In this document: piece by piece, positions 11,401 through 26,400 of the stretch
Position numbering within the stretch: the stretch's first letter is position 1
How the letters are laid out: each line of letters starts with the position of its first letter
NCBI GenBank assembly: GCA_019095985.1
Contig: CM032659.1
Location: forward strand, 5,125,658-5,189,657
From: Streblospio benedicti
Lineage: Eukaryota > Annelida > Polychaeta > Spionida > Spionidae
Reading direction: 5' to 3'
Length of the DNA: 64,000 bases
Made by a program: the position numbers and the translations under genes
Notes under the pieces: model-generated
Databases searched by the model: none
What the model saw: only the letters and a program-made list of their open reading frames with translations
Told to the model about the DNA's origin: nothing

Positions 11401-14400
11401 AGTTTGAAAACTATAGCTAGTGTGATCCCTCCATTACCCTTGGCTCAGTTGGTTACCTAACCTGCCAAACAAACAAGGACCACATTAGAAATAAGCATTA
11501 CATATATATGTACGCTTTCATGTGCTATCCTAGGAACATTAGTTCCTGAAGAATATCAAATCAAATCAAATCAAATAAAACAACACCAAGCACAGTAGGG
11601 GCAACTACGCAACTACAAAACCAGGAACCCAGATTTCTTTTTGGCTAAGATAAAGTTTTTAGAAAAAATGTAAGCTAACTGGCACGTACGCATTGATTAC
11701 CTGATTCGGATTATGTATAGTAGGATGGAATCAATGTTCAGTTGGATGTAATCGATTTCATCGCTATTGAAGCTCTTAGCTTCCCTAAATAGTTGGTTGA
11801 GATGCACTGCTTCCGTTGAAGTTTGAGTTTTTCATGTATGTTACTCTTGATACTCTACAGTTCACAGGTGTCAACACTTTCAATGATAATAAATACATTT
11901 CAATGATGAATCACTAAATCACAATAAATCAAATTTTGGAATGATAAATAACATGATCATGATAGAAGATGTGAGGTTTATGTTCTACTCATTAAATTGA
12001 AAATCAATTTGGATATTGCCTAGGTGCATCTGAAAACCTAAATGCCCATATTTTGTTATTGAATACCAATAAAATATCAGCAACTACTATTAACCTGTTG
12101 AAAAACGTCTGTGACTTTCAATTTTCTTTCTGATGTGTCATTGGCGCAAAAATAGAAGACCAAAAGAAATCGATCGAAACTATACACCAACGATGAGCCA
12201 AAACCTATTGATCAAAAGGAGTCCGAATAAGGCTGTTGGGAAGAGTCCTAAGAAGATGACGCCCCCAGCGGACCGCAGTCCCAGCAAAGTGCTCATACCG
12301 CAGATCAACATCATGCGCGACCACGTCATGCTTGGCTGCTCCTGTATCCGTAGCAACACAACCAACACCACGGCAACCAGCACGGTGTGGTAATCGCTGC
12401 CCGTCGTCTGTTTTGTCGTCCATTTTTGTGTTTTTGTGTCTAGTGGTTATATCGTGTTTAGTTTTTAGGTATGCATTTTGCTGATTTTTGTGTTATGATG
12501 GAGAATATGTCAATCGCATGTGTGTTTTATGGTGTCTTATTGCAGTCGTTAGAACTTGGTCATGTCAAAATGCCATTTTGCAAGCTTGTTTTGCAACTTG
12601 TGATCAATTTAATTTGCAAGCTGAGAATTTAAAAAGAATGTCTCAATTGATAAAGTATTCACCAGTTCGATTTGTCTGAAATATCACTCATTGAAGGCAA
12701 CATTTCTTTACAAATCCATTATTTTGCAATTTTCCAGGAAATCTAAACGGAGGTCCAAAGGATTTGAATGAGCTTATATGTCTGATGTTCATGATTAGAA
12801 TCTGGCCATGTTTATACCATATCGCATGTCATCATTCTGTATTATATTATATATCTGTGTTGTAGACTAATGGATTTCTGTTATGTACAAGTACATTTTT
12901 GTTCCATTTTTATTTCTCTCACTAGTTGCTGACCAGATGTTGCAGATTAATGTCTAGTTTCCGTATATTTTCAAGAATATTATTCCTCAATCAATTGTTT
13001 CACGTCTACTTTCTTTAAATTGGTAGCAAGTTCCTGTGAGAAGTTCTCTGAGAAAAAGTATTTAATTATTCAAACTGATTCAAATACACTGAACAGCAAC
13101 TGACCATTTTAAATCTCAGACGCATTTATTTTGTTAGGTAAATATGGACAATTATAAGAGCCTTGTGGAAATCTGAAAGCATTAAATGTCAAGATTGGAC
13201 TGTCATTGTCTGATGTCCATGTGAAGCTCTTGACGTCCCTCATACACCTTTTGTTGCATGTTTAATCAGTTCTTTGTGGTCTGCATGACAAATGTAAAGA
13301 GCTAAGAATATTGTTTTCATTGTTTTTTGTTTCCTGTCTCTTGTGATTCATAATTTAGCTAGCAAAAGTGCGACGTGAGATGTGAATATTGTGACGTTCC
13401 CGCTGTTATTGGTGATATATGCCTCCTCATTAGGTGTTATTCTCATTCAAATGTGCTGAGTTCCTGTTTTACTTAGTGTTTTTGTGTATAATGTAGATGG
13501 ACAATTAAATATTTTGCTACTTCATTAGTTGCATAATATAACACTTTTCAGATGTGCAGGAATTTTGTCAAAATAGTTTACTATGCAAAGCCTCTAACAT
13601 TCCTGTGAACCGTGCATTTATTCTCATTCTATATGAGGATGAAAGCATATATAAAACAGTCATTGAGATCTGTAATAATAGATATGTATTTTTTTTTTGC
13701 ATTTAGGATTTTATTTACAGGTGTTCATTTATGTCAATTTCTTAGATTTGGTATAAAGTCTGAAAATAAATTTTCTTTATAATAAGACTTTGTAATAAGA
13801 TTTTACAAACATATGATTGTCTATAAAATTACTTTTTGGGATTAGCCATGATTTGATTTTAAAAGGAAATGTCATGAAATTGAAGAGTTTGTATAGGATT
13901 ATCAAGCAGACTAGTCTCCAGGGTAATGGTTTGTGTGTACTTGTAGGATCGGGACGCCGGATCAGAGATGGATCGAGGACCACTAGAGACAATGGTGAGT
14001 AAATTTTTCAGTTATTTACATACAGTTTGCACATCAAAATATCCTCATAATGACAAGTTCAAACCTACTAGGTTGTATATCTAGTAAATGCAAATCGTTT
14101 TTAAATATTTTTTTTAAGTGCACAAGTTTATTGATACAAGTTGACAAAAACTGCAGCATATTTATATACATACTGTATACGACCATCCAAGTGCCCACCC
14201 TCGTGTAACAGCCCTCCCCTTCTTTTTCTTAAATGTTCTTTAGTAAGAATTATGTAGTATCTGCGCTTTTGTGTAACAGCCCACCACCTAGTTTGAGAAA
14301 ATTTCAATTTAACAGCCCTGGGCGCTTGGATGGTCATATACGGTATATATAGGCATACGTCTTAAAACATTAAATATTATCGTTTACATTATACATAATT

Positions 14401-17400
14401 ATACATTATCGATTTAATTAGTTTTCAAAGAATCTTATTGAAAAAAACAATTGAATTCCAATGGTTCTATGTCTTTCATTAACAGATCGTGAATGGCCGT
14501 TTTTGTCCCATGATTATTGTCCATGCTATATTGTGATTTTGTAATTGTTTTCTATTGAATGAACTATTTATTGCTTGAATAATTAATTATTTCAAGCTAC
14601 TACTGCAAGAACAAAAAGAAAAGTGTTAGTGTCAACACAAACGTGTGTATTTAACCATTTTATAGAAATGTATTGATAGGATGTGAACTTTCAAACAGGA
14701 TTGATAATTATCCTGGATAAGAAGTACTTCATTTATCAATCGAAAGTTTTCACAGTCATAAATTAATAGTGCTATACTGCCAATCATATACATTTAGTTA
14801 TCTGTGAAGTAGTTTTTATCCAGTAGTAGAGCATTACACATGTTAGTAATTTATAGGAATGAACAATATTAGTAACTTTGAATAATCTTTGGGATTAGAA
14901 ATACGCGGAATACAAAATGTTGTCAGAGATGAATGTGTGGAAAAAAGCATCAAATGGTGCGTCCAAAAAGGAGAAGAAAACAAGACGGAAGAGTACTGGA
15001 AGCAAACCGAATGCAAAGGTACATGTAGTGCACATTTATCATTTGTGTCTACTAGGTCCAATGGTTTGAATTCTGTTGTTATCTTGACAATCCACTCTAC
15101 TTTAAAAAGCAAGAAGCGACAGGACAGTTTTAAGTTCAAAATCTTACCTGTCCTTATGCTCAATACAAGTGGTTTGAACCCCTTCTTAGATGAGTTCAGC
15201 CTTTCAAAAAGGAATTAGCGATTTGTGGTAAAAGTTGAAAAGTAAAAAAGTTATCTCTGAAACAGTACTTGGGTTCAAGCCCCTGCAGAGGCTATTCTAC
15301 ATGTTCAACTTGCTGTCTAAAAGTTTGAAAACAATTCCTCTAATGCAGGGTCAGTATTAGCCACTCGTCCGCTTGTATTGACTAGTAAAAACTTGTGGAG
15401 GACGAGTCGAATGTTTTAGCAACTCGTCCTTTTGACAAGTGGCTATTCTGGTCAATTTAGCATACAAATATAGTTTGTGCAAGGAGTAAGTGTACATTTT
15501 TTGCAGGACGAGTAGATATTTCAGGGTTACTCGTCCTGCTGACGAGTAGCACTTACCATTCGACCTTATCCTGACTCTGTAATGCAATGTCAAGTCTTGC
15601 ATAAGTAAATGCAATATTCAGAGTAGCTAATTCAGAGGCATCTGTAACAAATGCATCCATCATTGTACAGCAATCTCATGCAATCCTTTGTAAATGGATG
15701 GGATTTTGGATAGCCCTTGTGAAACCGAAATTGCCCTCTAAGTTACAAGTAATTACATGTACTTGGTCACATTAGTCTTTTGCATGTCTCAATGCTGATG
15801 ATAGAATTTGAAGTGAGCACGTATTACGCAAAATGTTCTGGGCATCTTCATTTAGCAAAATCATTTTGATAATTTCAAAGGGTGTGCTTGTTACATGTAA
15901 AGTAGACTGAATATTATTTTTCAATGTCTACAGCATAATGATTTACATCTGTAATATGTTTGCTTTTTGAGATTTTTTCATTTTCATGTAGATTCTCTTC
16001 TGTAAGTGGATAATATATTCTATTAATTTGATTTAATCAAATATCTTTAGGTTGGAATCAGTCAGAAAGATGTATAGAATCTGTCTAATAGATATGTACA
16101 GCATTATACATGTAACGTTTTTCTGCTGTTTGCTATTTTCAGCATTTGACTCATGGGGTGTATATATTATCGTACATCATCTGGATGTACTTTTATAGTC
16201 ATCCGTTAAGTAATAAGTATGCAAAGACACATGATTAAATCTGAACGAATGTCTTCCTCATATATTTGGGGCTTATTGAATTCACAAATTATTGAACATA
16301 ACAGTAGATATTGTAGAAGACAATTTATCCTATCAGGGTATCCACGAATCAGGAAAAACGGGAAATTATGAGAAAAGCATGGTTCTGATTAACTGACTGT
16401 TTAACTCACTGTAACCCACAACCTGCCAAAACCTGCAACATTCTAGTAGGTGCCTCTAAACCATTCCAACGGGATAGTTCATGTCAACAATGTCCTGAGG
16501 CGAATGTACAGTGGATGAAAAAAAAGGTAAAATAGACGCCAGGGCTAGAGGACAGACTGCAACGTTCAGTTGGACTTACTATGTGAAAGATCGTAGACAG
16601 AATTTGGTGGAGTAGGTGAGGGTAAAGGGGTGATTGGAGGCTGTCCTAAAAATAACTTCTCTGTTTTCATGTGTACTTTGTTGTTCTTGGTTTGTATAAA
16701 TCAGAGAAAATTAGAATTGAATCAGGGAAAGATCAGAGGAAATGGAAATGAAAATCCTGTCCCTACTACTTTTGGATAGTGAAAGAGATTCAAGTGTACT
16801 GTCGATGTAACAGACGATGATGAGGACAAGGGACACTAAAAGCGAAAAACGAAATAAATTTCAGGGCCGAAAGTGTTTCGATAGTAATAACTAATTATCC
16901 AAACTTATTGACTGTTGTGATTTTCATATAAAGAATATTGAAGGAAGTGATGAAGTAATCAAATTATTGTATGATCTACTTAGCTGTGATAGGGCTTCTT
17001 TGTATAATATTTTCTTGATATTCGACTCCAGTGCCTGGGGTCAGGGTTATCATAGGACAGATGATAACTGATAACATGTTAGAAGTTTCTGCAAGTATGG
17101 ACTTAGTGGTTGCCATAAACAGACTTCACATTTATAACTTAATGCATATTAAATGTTAATGCATAACTCATAAGTAGATTGAAGTCGTATATCATAAGAT
17201 TTAAGTACAAGTACAGTACTAAGTATAAAGGAAAGGGTTAACAAAATATCTATTCTATTACATTTGACATGCAATCGTGTCTAGAAATGCCATTTTTTTC
17301 TTTTTATTTCATGATACTTTTGTAGTATTAGTGAAAATGTGCCCAGCTTTTACCGTGCCACACAATAGTTTCATGGTGTCACCTTGCCCTGTGATGTCAC

Positions 17401-20400
17401 TATGATGATGAGTGGTAGTGGTCTAGTTCAATTGAGTTGTGGGCCCTAGAGAGGGTGTCCATTAGACCATTTGTCCTTCCTTGATTGGTATTAACTGCTA
17501 CACTGGTTATCAAGGCTTGCAAGATTGGTGCATGATTCCTGCCTCGCGTGTTTGAAGAATAATGTTTGTACAATCTGAAATTTTATCCATCTTGACAGTT
17601 GATCTCATTCAAATGAACCAAATTGGACTCAATAAATGACACATTGGATAAGTGTCTGATAAAGGGCACTATTTTTTTTTAATTTATCTACCTATTTGCA
17701 CTTAATGTGCCACTGAATTCAATTGCTTTCTTATTGTATGTAGATATGTTGAACATTGGATAGTACATGTGTTTTTATTATTATTTCAATATTTTGAAAC
17801 AAAAATGTGTGCCCTTCAATTTCTAAACAGACAATTTATCTATTATCAAGTCCATTTCATAGATGTTGATGAACATTGATGAAAATGATAATTTTGCAAG
17901 TTTTATGTTATGATAATGCTGATAAAACCTTTCAGTAAGTGTATCTTGCTTTCAGATATTATTAGTGTGCGTAATTGATATAAGAATATGACTAACCAAA
18001 ACAACCAAATTTCCTTCAACATTAATTTCTAATGTGATGCCAAGTAATAGAGCTGTTAGTAACAGTTGAAAATGTCTATTACTGTTATAACTGGGTACAG
18101 TGACTGACTGTGTATTAACGTAGTTCGTTCGAATCACCGCTATGCAACTAACCTTTAGTAACAAGTTCTTTTCCTATCAGAGCAATGTTTGAGTAATTTC
18201 AGGATGATGAGCATTTGTCCATTTTCTAAGTGTGTTATGCACAGTGTCATGTTTACCTAACACTGGAATGTTATAGAGCTTGTTTATATATTGTCTGAGA
18301 TGTCATGCACAATGTCATGTTCACCAAACACTGAAATGTAGCCGGCTTGTTATAGACCTCGTTTATATATTGTGTGAAACCTCAGGGTGATTTCAGGCCT
18401 ACAAAATAACAATATTTATCATGCTGTGAAACCGAAAGTGTGCACAACGACTCATTTTGCCATATTGTATGAGGACATTATGGAGCTTCGTAACAGAGTC
18501 TTTGCACGAAGGTCTTGTCACGGTGGCCTAGCAGATACCCTTCCGCCAGTTTTAGGATACCATTGTGCCAGTTGATTTGGAGGCAAATTTTTACAACAAT
18601 CACAGTATTATACAAATATAGGATTATCCTCGTGTGTTAAGTCAACTATATGTATTGATTTATGTTGACTAAACATTCATAGAACACATAGAAAAGGTAT
18701 TTCAATTAAAAATCAAATATTAAAGTTACAATTTAAGATTTAAATGGGGTACCCATATTGATACCAGTGTTGCCAGTTGAGGATACCATGAACGCCAGTT
18801 TTCTTGAGGAAAATCAAAGGGGAACCTATAGAAGGTTGCCTTAATGTCCGAGCTAAACTACCCATTTAACAATTTAACAGAATCCTCTATTAACTCAGAA
18901 CATGTTTACATTTGAGGACTCAATGATTGCTTATCAATTTGTGTGTTCAGAAATAACTAAGAATGAGAACATTATGATATGATGTATTTCTAACAATAAA
19001 AACTAAGGAGACACAGGTACGTGATGGTCACCACTAACATAAACATTGTATCAAATACGAAGGCCATGTTTCAAGCTGTATTGAAACTACTGTGTAAAAT
19101 GACATAATTGACTAAAAATGGCCTTCAGAATATGCATACTTTAAATTGGCAAAGTGCAAAATTGGACACTTATGATGGTCGCTAAATATGTAAGCAGTGT
19201 ATCAAATTGCTAAAATTGGATACACATGATAGTCTCTAGGTATGTTAACACTGGACAGAGTTTAAATGGTTTATTTCAAGCTGTATTAAAGATATTGCAC
19301 AAAGTGTCAAAATGGACCATACGTGGCCTCATGGAAAGCACGCTTTAATAGGCAGGGTGCCCAAAATCAAATCACTTTGGTGTCTACACATGTTAATCAC
19401 CTTTGATTTTAACTGGTGAACATGGTATCCTGAACTGGCGTATTGGTATGCTTTAAACGCTGAACTGGCGTTAATGGTATGAATTTTAAAATGTCTCTTT
19501 TATGCCATACACAAATAATCTTTTAACAAAATGACCATCCATACATGACTGCAAATGTAACAAGTTTAAGCTACAATAAAGAAGAATATAAGAGATGAAG
19601 TAATCAGGACAAGAGAGGCAAAAATTATCTCATCTTCTTGATTTTCTGACTAAAATCAACTGGCACAATGGTATCCTAAAACTTGTGTGGTGACAAAAGA
19701 TGCCTGTCTGGTATGGCCTGGATTTGAATCATGGGGGAGAATAACCATCTTCATAGTTATTGTGCTAAGCTTGTGACCCATGCTTGTTGGCTTGCTGAAC
19801 TCACGCAACCATTTTGTCCATATGTTGTTAAAAGATATTGAGAATTTAATAGGGTCACCTGTTGTTTTTTTCCTGCCCCATTATATGTATATTTGTTTTA
19901 AGTTTTTCGCTGCTGTCATGATCAATATGAGGTGTTCAGTCTAAACGCTGTTTTTCTTCCAGCACAGCCTACTAAAAACTGCTGACATCCGCATTTGAAA
20001 TGAGGTCAGTCAAGAAGTGAGGTGGTTGTATGTACTGGGACTCTTATTTTAGAAATTCGGTGTTAAAAGACGAAAGTTAAATTTGAATATTTAATTTATG
20101 ATATTTTCCATTCTGGATCGAGCATATTTCAAATGTATAGCAAGATAACAATTGTTATCAGATTTTTATGTTGCCTCATTGTAATGACTACTCATGATTT
20201 TCAATGTGTGATTCCTTTGTAAGAAGTGGATATTGCAACAGTTCTCATTTTTATGCAATTTTTGTTATTATTGAATATTATTGTGCTTTGCAAGTTAATT
20301 TCCTCTTTCTTTGCATAGCAAAACAGGATATATTTTGCTATTGGAATATGACGAAAATGGCAACAACCTTGAACTAATAATAAATGTTTACAATCGACAT

Positions 20401-23400
20401 TCTCTATTCTACATCATAGACTTCAGATCTGCTTCAAATTACCTTGGCACTGAAAGCCTATATTATTTCTAATAAGCACTCTGTTGCAAGTAACAATTGA
20501 CTTGCAACACACCAGTTTCATATCGAGGAGATAAAAGGGTAATACTAGTATCCGGGTAGTAAGCTTAAAAAACTATGCGCCTTTGCGGTTGCTTGCTGTG
20601 ATAATGTTGTGGGAGTCTGACGTGAGCATGGACTGTGACGAGGTGAGTGCGTTCTATGAGAACGTGCGCTCCTCCTCTGGATCCTCCTCATTGGGGTCGA
20701 CTGCTGCAGGACGGAGGCGGCGGCCAAGGCCGGAGCTCTCACTGGTCAGTACCACTCAATAGGCTTTCTAACGACATATCAGTTCAGGGCCACGGATAAG
20801 TACCTGTCCTATCGTCTGAGACGGATATCTGTGTTGTCAGGACGGGTAAAAGTTTTGAGTTAGGACAAGTATTCTTAGACACCCCAGACATCAGTTTCAA
20901 TTGAATTTATAAGGAGTTTGTTGATTTGGACGTGTAAATCTTTGTTAGGACTGGTACTTTTTCAGGCTCCCCGTCCGGGTAAAAGTTTTGAGTTACTTGT
21001 CCTATGGACGAGTATTTTCAATCACCCCAAAGATCAGTTTCAATTGAATTTACATTGAGTTTGTTCATTTGGACGTGTAAATCTTACCGTCGTATGGATA
21101 AGTATGATTTTTCTATCATTTGTGGCTCTGTAACATGTATCTAATAATCATTATAAAACCAACTACACTATGCCAATGATCATGTATTAAGTATATAGTT
21201 GTGAAGAGTAGGTATCAATAGGTCACCGTGGATTTATGGCTCTTCCATTTTTGAGGCCTATTGTGGCAGGCTAACTGGTCCGTGCAATGGTTTGTACGCT
21301 TTACAGGATGATGCAGCTCATCATAAAGAATAAAGCGTAAAAATAAGTTCAAATTTGCCAAGATTGATTTATAATGATACATGGGCACCTGACAATAGCA
21401 GACACCTGTCTATGTGTTGGACAAGTGTTTCCATCTTGGGTATTCAATATTGTAAACCATTGTAGGGAGTATAAAGATACCATGTTGTGAGCATTTTGAT
21501 AGGAATTGTACGAATGCACTCTAGTTTTCATTATCGTCCTGAGCAGACTTATGGCATGCAAACTATCAGATATATCATATATCTGTTGATATCATCTAGG
21601 GCCCCAACAGCCAACCAGCAGCAGCCAATCTTCATAAAACAGTTTCATCTATATTTTTAGATATAGAAAGAAATATTTAAAGGCATTTAACTATGAAAAA
21701 TAACTAGAATAGGCCGAAGTCAAAGTGTTTTTTTAAGCTAGTGCATAAATAGAAAAGAAGATAAGCGATGTTTGAAATCCTTGTTTATGATGAGTTAAAT
21801 AGTAGCTTTCATAAAGAACATGAGCATAGGTACTATTTTTATTGATATGGTTAAAATAGCATTCGTGGATGTTTTTTCATCTCAAAAAATCCCTGAGACG
21901 TGTATGAAGACCATGCGTACATCCACAGGTTTTGTTAGTTTAAATTTGGAACGTCCTCATTTTTAGTGGAGTTTGACCCAGACGCTGTTTACATTCTGAT
22001 TGGTCCACTTCTTGCTGCCTCATATCGGATTCTATGACAAAAAATAGTCACTTATCAAGTAGATTGTATATTGTTATTGAAATGGACGTGCCTTTGTACT
22101 ATGTGTGGTTGTTGACGAATGAATTCTTGATGATAGCGGAGACCGGGGACCTCGCAGTGAAGGTCCTCCCTATCAGCCCCACTTGGCTGTCGTTTGGTTG
22201 ACATAAACTCGTCTTTCTCCTACCAGCTTGATAAACATTATATTATGTCAATGGATAAAAAGTTTAGAAGTCCAAATTATAATCTTAGCTGATAATGGCA
22301 TTTTGTCAATTCTTCCGGATAATCTTTAATGCAAAATATGGCCATATTTGTATTGTGAGAAGTCATTATGAAATGAATTGTTATTTAACTGCTGACACAT
22401 CCATAGGAGTAGTTTACACCTAGACGACCAATGACAGTAAATATTAGTTTATGTTCAATGTCATAGCTGTTGAGTATTTGAGAGACGTGTAAAAGTTCCA
22501 TTTGCCGGAGAGGTCAGTCATGGATATTATTGCAGAGATGAAAGACTTTGTTTTGGTGAGTAAAAAGTTAATTTTGTTGAAATCCAAATTTGGGAAAAGT
22601 ATTGGAAAAGTAAGAAGGAAGAGAAAATGAGTAAAGTTGATTTGTTGGAATTTGTGAAAAGTGTTAGAAAAGTAAGAAGGAACAGGAAATTTGATATGAA
22701 GAAATGTGGTAAAATAATCCTTGCGCTTACAAAAAGCAAACTAAGCTGTAGGATACAAACACATTGTATATCAATTGAGAAATGTCAAAGCGGAAAGTGG
22801 ATAGACTAATGGCACAATAGGCGCAATGTCTGCTTGATCTATACATGTAACGGGATAAGGTGACTCTAATACCGCTTGTTTTCTGGGTCCATAAAAGCCT
22901 TTTTAGAGAGTATAGTACAAACATACCATACGGGCATAGATTATGTTAAAAATGCCCGTAATGACATCCTTAGTTTCATATATCCCTCTGCATATTCTAT
23001 AGATGATATCATTTTCTCCAAGTCTACAGGGCTTTATCACACAAACAAAAATATGAGTATCTTCAGCAATTTCTTTATCTTCTTTCAACAAGAGATCTGA
23101 GTGTTTACTGACTGACAGTTTTTATGTAAGTTCCATTGTGTAAGACTAATGTTGACAAAAACCTATTTGGGATAAAACAAGCTGCAAACTGCAATGAACT
23201 GTAGTAATAAGGAATATTGTTAAAAGTTTTTCAATTACAAACTAGCAATGATAAAATATCATAATCCATGCACTTACTAACAACATTAAAGCAATATAAA
23301 AAAAGAATTAGGTAAAACAATAACTTAAGAATTTTAGTTCTCATTCCCCATGGCTTTTTATATAATTTCTGATGCTATTACGACACAAAATTTGGACAAA

Positions 23401-26400
23401 ATAGTGGGTAGAGGTTTAGACAGAGCGCTGATTGCTTTCAGTAAAGTGCATGTATGGCCTGAAGCTTGTTCTTTTCAAGTGGGAAGAAATAATTATTGTT
23501 TTAAAAATTAGGGATGTGAAGTACTGTTCATTCCCTGGAGATATGTACGTTCAGCAGTAATTCTAAAAGTAATCAGTCTGCAGACTTCTTCCATCAACAA
23601 AAAATAGATGAAGAAAACACGATGCTGAATGAAACTGTCATTTCCCATTTGTAAATGATCACGATTTTTTATATTTCACTTTTGAGCCAATTTCGTAGAT
23701 TTCCGAATCTTGTCATTGAACAGTTTATGTGTATGTGATAATGGCTGCGCAATTTCTTTGTTATTGTTAATAGTAATATTTTCTTTCCTGTAAATGAATG
23801 GATGGGATAAATTTCTGATATTATGCAGTTAAATTCTATATACTAAATTGTGAAACTTCAGACAATTAATAACATACGCAGATGCTGAGGTTCACTGTTT
23901 TTGTGATGTTTCAAACATTCCAGCTTGAGACAAAACTTCCTTAGCAGCAAGCATCATAGCATGTTGGTGGGGAAAGAAAGTTTAATGGTAAAATACTCAG
24001 TGATTTTAGTAATGTCTACATGGCATCAAATTACATCAAAAAAGATACGTATTTCATTCTTTCACTCATTTGTACCGCCTTATTGAAACGTAAATTAATG
24101 TTTTACACCGAGACAGTATTCAATGATTTGATTAACTGCGCGGTCACTCAAATAGAAAATGCAAAGGCAGGTATGCTTCTGATGTTTCGCCTGCTAATGA
24201 AAAATAGATGTGTCAATATATTCACCAATACTTCGTAGGCGTGCCAGTTGTCAGTACAAAAAAAACTTTATAAAAAGTACTCTCAATAATGTAAACAAGT
24301 TCCATAGCTGGATCTGCGCCATGATCAATGAAAGGCCCCAGGTATGTAGAGCAATTGCTGTGTATTTTTACCAGAGCTCGACTATTTATAGGTGTGGTTT
24401 TGTTCTTTTGAGTGCCTACGTGCGACTTTGTCTTTTAGAGATATCTGTGACTGAGTGGCTGTCGCTGGCATGAATTCTCCCCGCTGAGTTCCAAGAATTA
24501 TGATTATAATTTCTTGTTTTCCCTCGATTGTTGTTCATCAAATCTTGTATTATGTGCTTCCATAGCTGAGTAGATAGGGCATTGGACTTGTGACCAGAAG
24601 GCCATAGGCTCATTTCCCCAGTTGGGTCTAGTGACGGGAGTTGAGCAAATTCACTCCTAACCTGTTAATCAATGCTGTGTGGCACCCACATTTGCATGTT
24701 AAATAGATAAAAATCTGGCCATGCACACATATACTGTAAATCTTCTAATAATGGCCTATCTCTGTTAAACGCCCCCTGAGCTGGCAGGTAATCTGTATAA
24801 GGGCTACCTCTAATAAACACCTCCCTCAACCTATTGTAAAAGCATTTAATGATAAATGTGCTAGTTTGCTTCGATTTCATAAAGTATTATAACAAGGCTG
24901 AATGTGTAAAGCTCCTAAAAATCATGCATTGTTTGAAACAAGAATGCTATGTCTTACCTACGTTATTAACCACCTACCTCCATTAAACACCTCTAATAAA
25001 CGCCTGCCCCTCAAGTAGAAGTATGCTAATACTCAAAATAGCCGCCCGGCCGTTAATAGAAGATTTACGGTATGAATCGTTATAACGGTATGCTATAGTG
25101 TTTTTGAGCTAGGTGCATCTCCCATTATATGCTCCAGGAGAAGTTGAGAATGACCACGAGTCCCCACAATGGATTTGGTGAACATAAATATCACGCCGGC
25201 TGAGCAGCCTGTAAGACTGAACATAGGAGAAAAAAACTCACAAATTTACCTTCATTTATTTATAAAGATGATCTGAACCTTGGTCTGATTTATTGTCGTA
25301 GTTCCCATCTAATGTGGTTTACCTTTGCTTAGTGTGAACAACTTTAGGTAAACTTTGGTAAATCTTCTGCACCAAAGAACCATTCACATAGTTAGTTTGA
25401 ACCTTACTGAGTTACTCTACTCTGTTTGCACTTATTATAAATTGATAGTGACCTTGAAAAACAACAGGATATTGATGTGATTTGATGTTAACTTTGTGAT
25501 GTATTGATTTGTGTCTCTATGGTTGATCTTTTTATAGTTTTACAAGGTAAATATAGCCAAAATATTTGCACTGGGATCTATTTATATTGGACCGGCGAAG
25601 CCCGAGGTTCTCCTATATCTTCAGCAAATACTGTACTTCATGTCAACAGCAAGATAATGTGGAAAACCTTTATGGGTTACATGATAATGAGTCCATAGAC
25701 ATTTATTGCAGAGTTAAGTCTGTGTTATAGTTCATTAAAAGTTCACGGTAACCTATTAGTGGGGGATGATTGCAGTTGCACTGTAATAGACTTAATAGGA
25801 TAGGTTACATGAAAAGCCTGATTGATATCGATCATTCTTCTAAAAGAAAGAGCCTTGTCTTCTAGACACGTATATCCAGGTCTGTGAATGTAATATATCG
25901 CCCCATCTGTCGCTAGTCCCTTTTGAGCCCGACGACAAGCTTATTGAGCCATGATGGATTTCTATGGTCTTTTTCTACATCTTTGGGTAAATGAGCTTTG
26001 CGAAATGAATTGCAAATTGAATGAGAGTTAAGGGTCTTTAGGTGTTGCCAGTTTGTTTCTTTTTTTATTATGCTACATGGTTATGATATGATGAGAACGT
26101 TTTATGGTTGTTTCTGTATTCTGACAACACAAAGATACTCAAGGGAACATGTTCTTCGAGTATCTGTACACGGTGAGATTTATTCTGATCATAAATGTGC
26201 AGGATAACACAATGCAAAGAGCATAATAAGAATTGGTAGAATTTAAATAGACTTCTCTCAAAAAAACATGCACATTTTTAAATCTCCCCGGACGAAGTCC
26301 TAAAAAGGGATTTCTTGCTTTGCTTCAACTGTCCCTACTAAAGCAAAGCATCCGTCCAAAATAAACAGGCTGATAACTCAGTAGACTACCTATTGATTTG

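Larger units (their letters stand above)
15019..20603 (+). other. intron region without recognised genes
   Basis: AT-rich. Apart from the gacgagt repeat (15355-15560) and the 1.1-kb inverted-repeat element (18548-19683), I find no feature. A segment at about 16335 begins tatcagggtatccacgaa and a similar inverted word lies near 16770, hinting at another old element, but the match is too weak to call. Confidence 0.5.

Noticed and set aside
12180-12423. Minus-strand open frames opposite the candidate exon at 12193
   Set aside because: Antisense shadows of the GC-richer candidate exon; no start context or homology.
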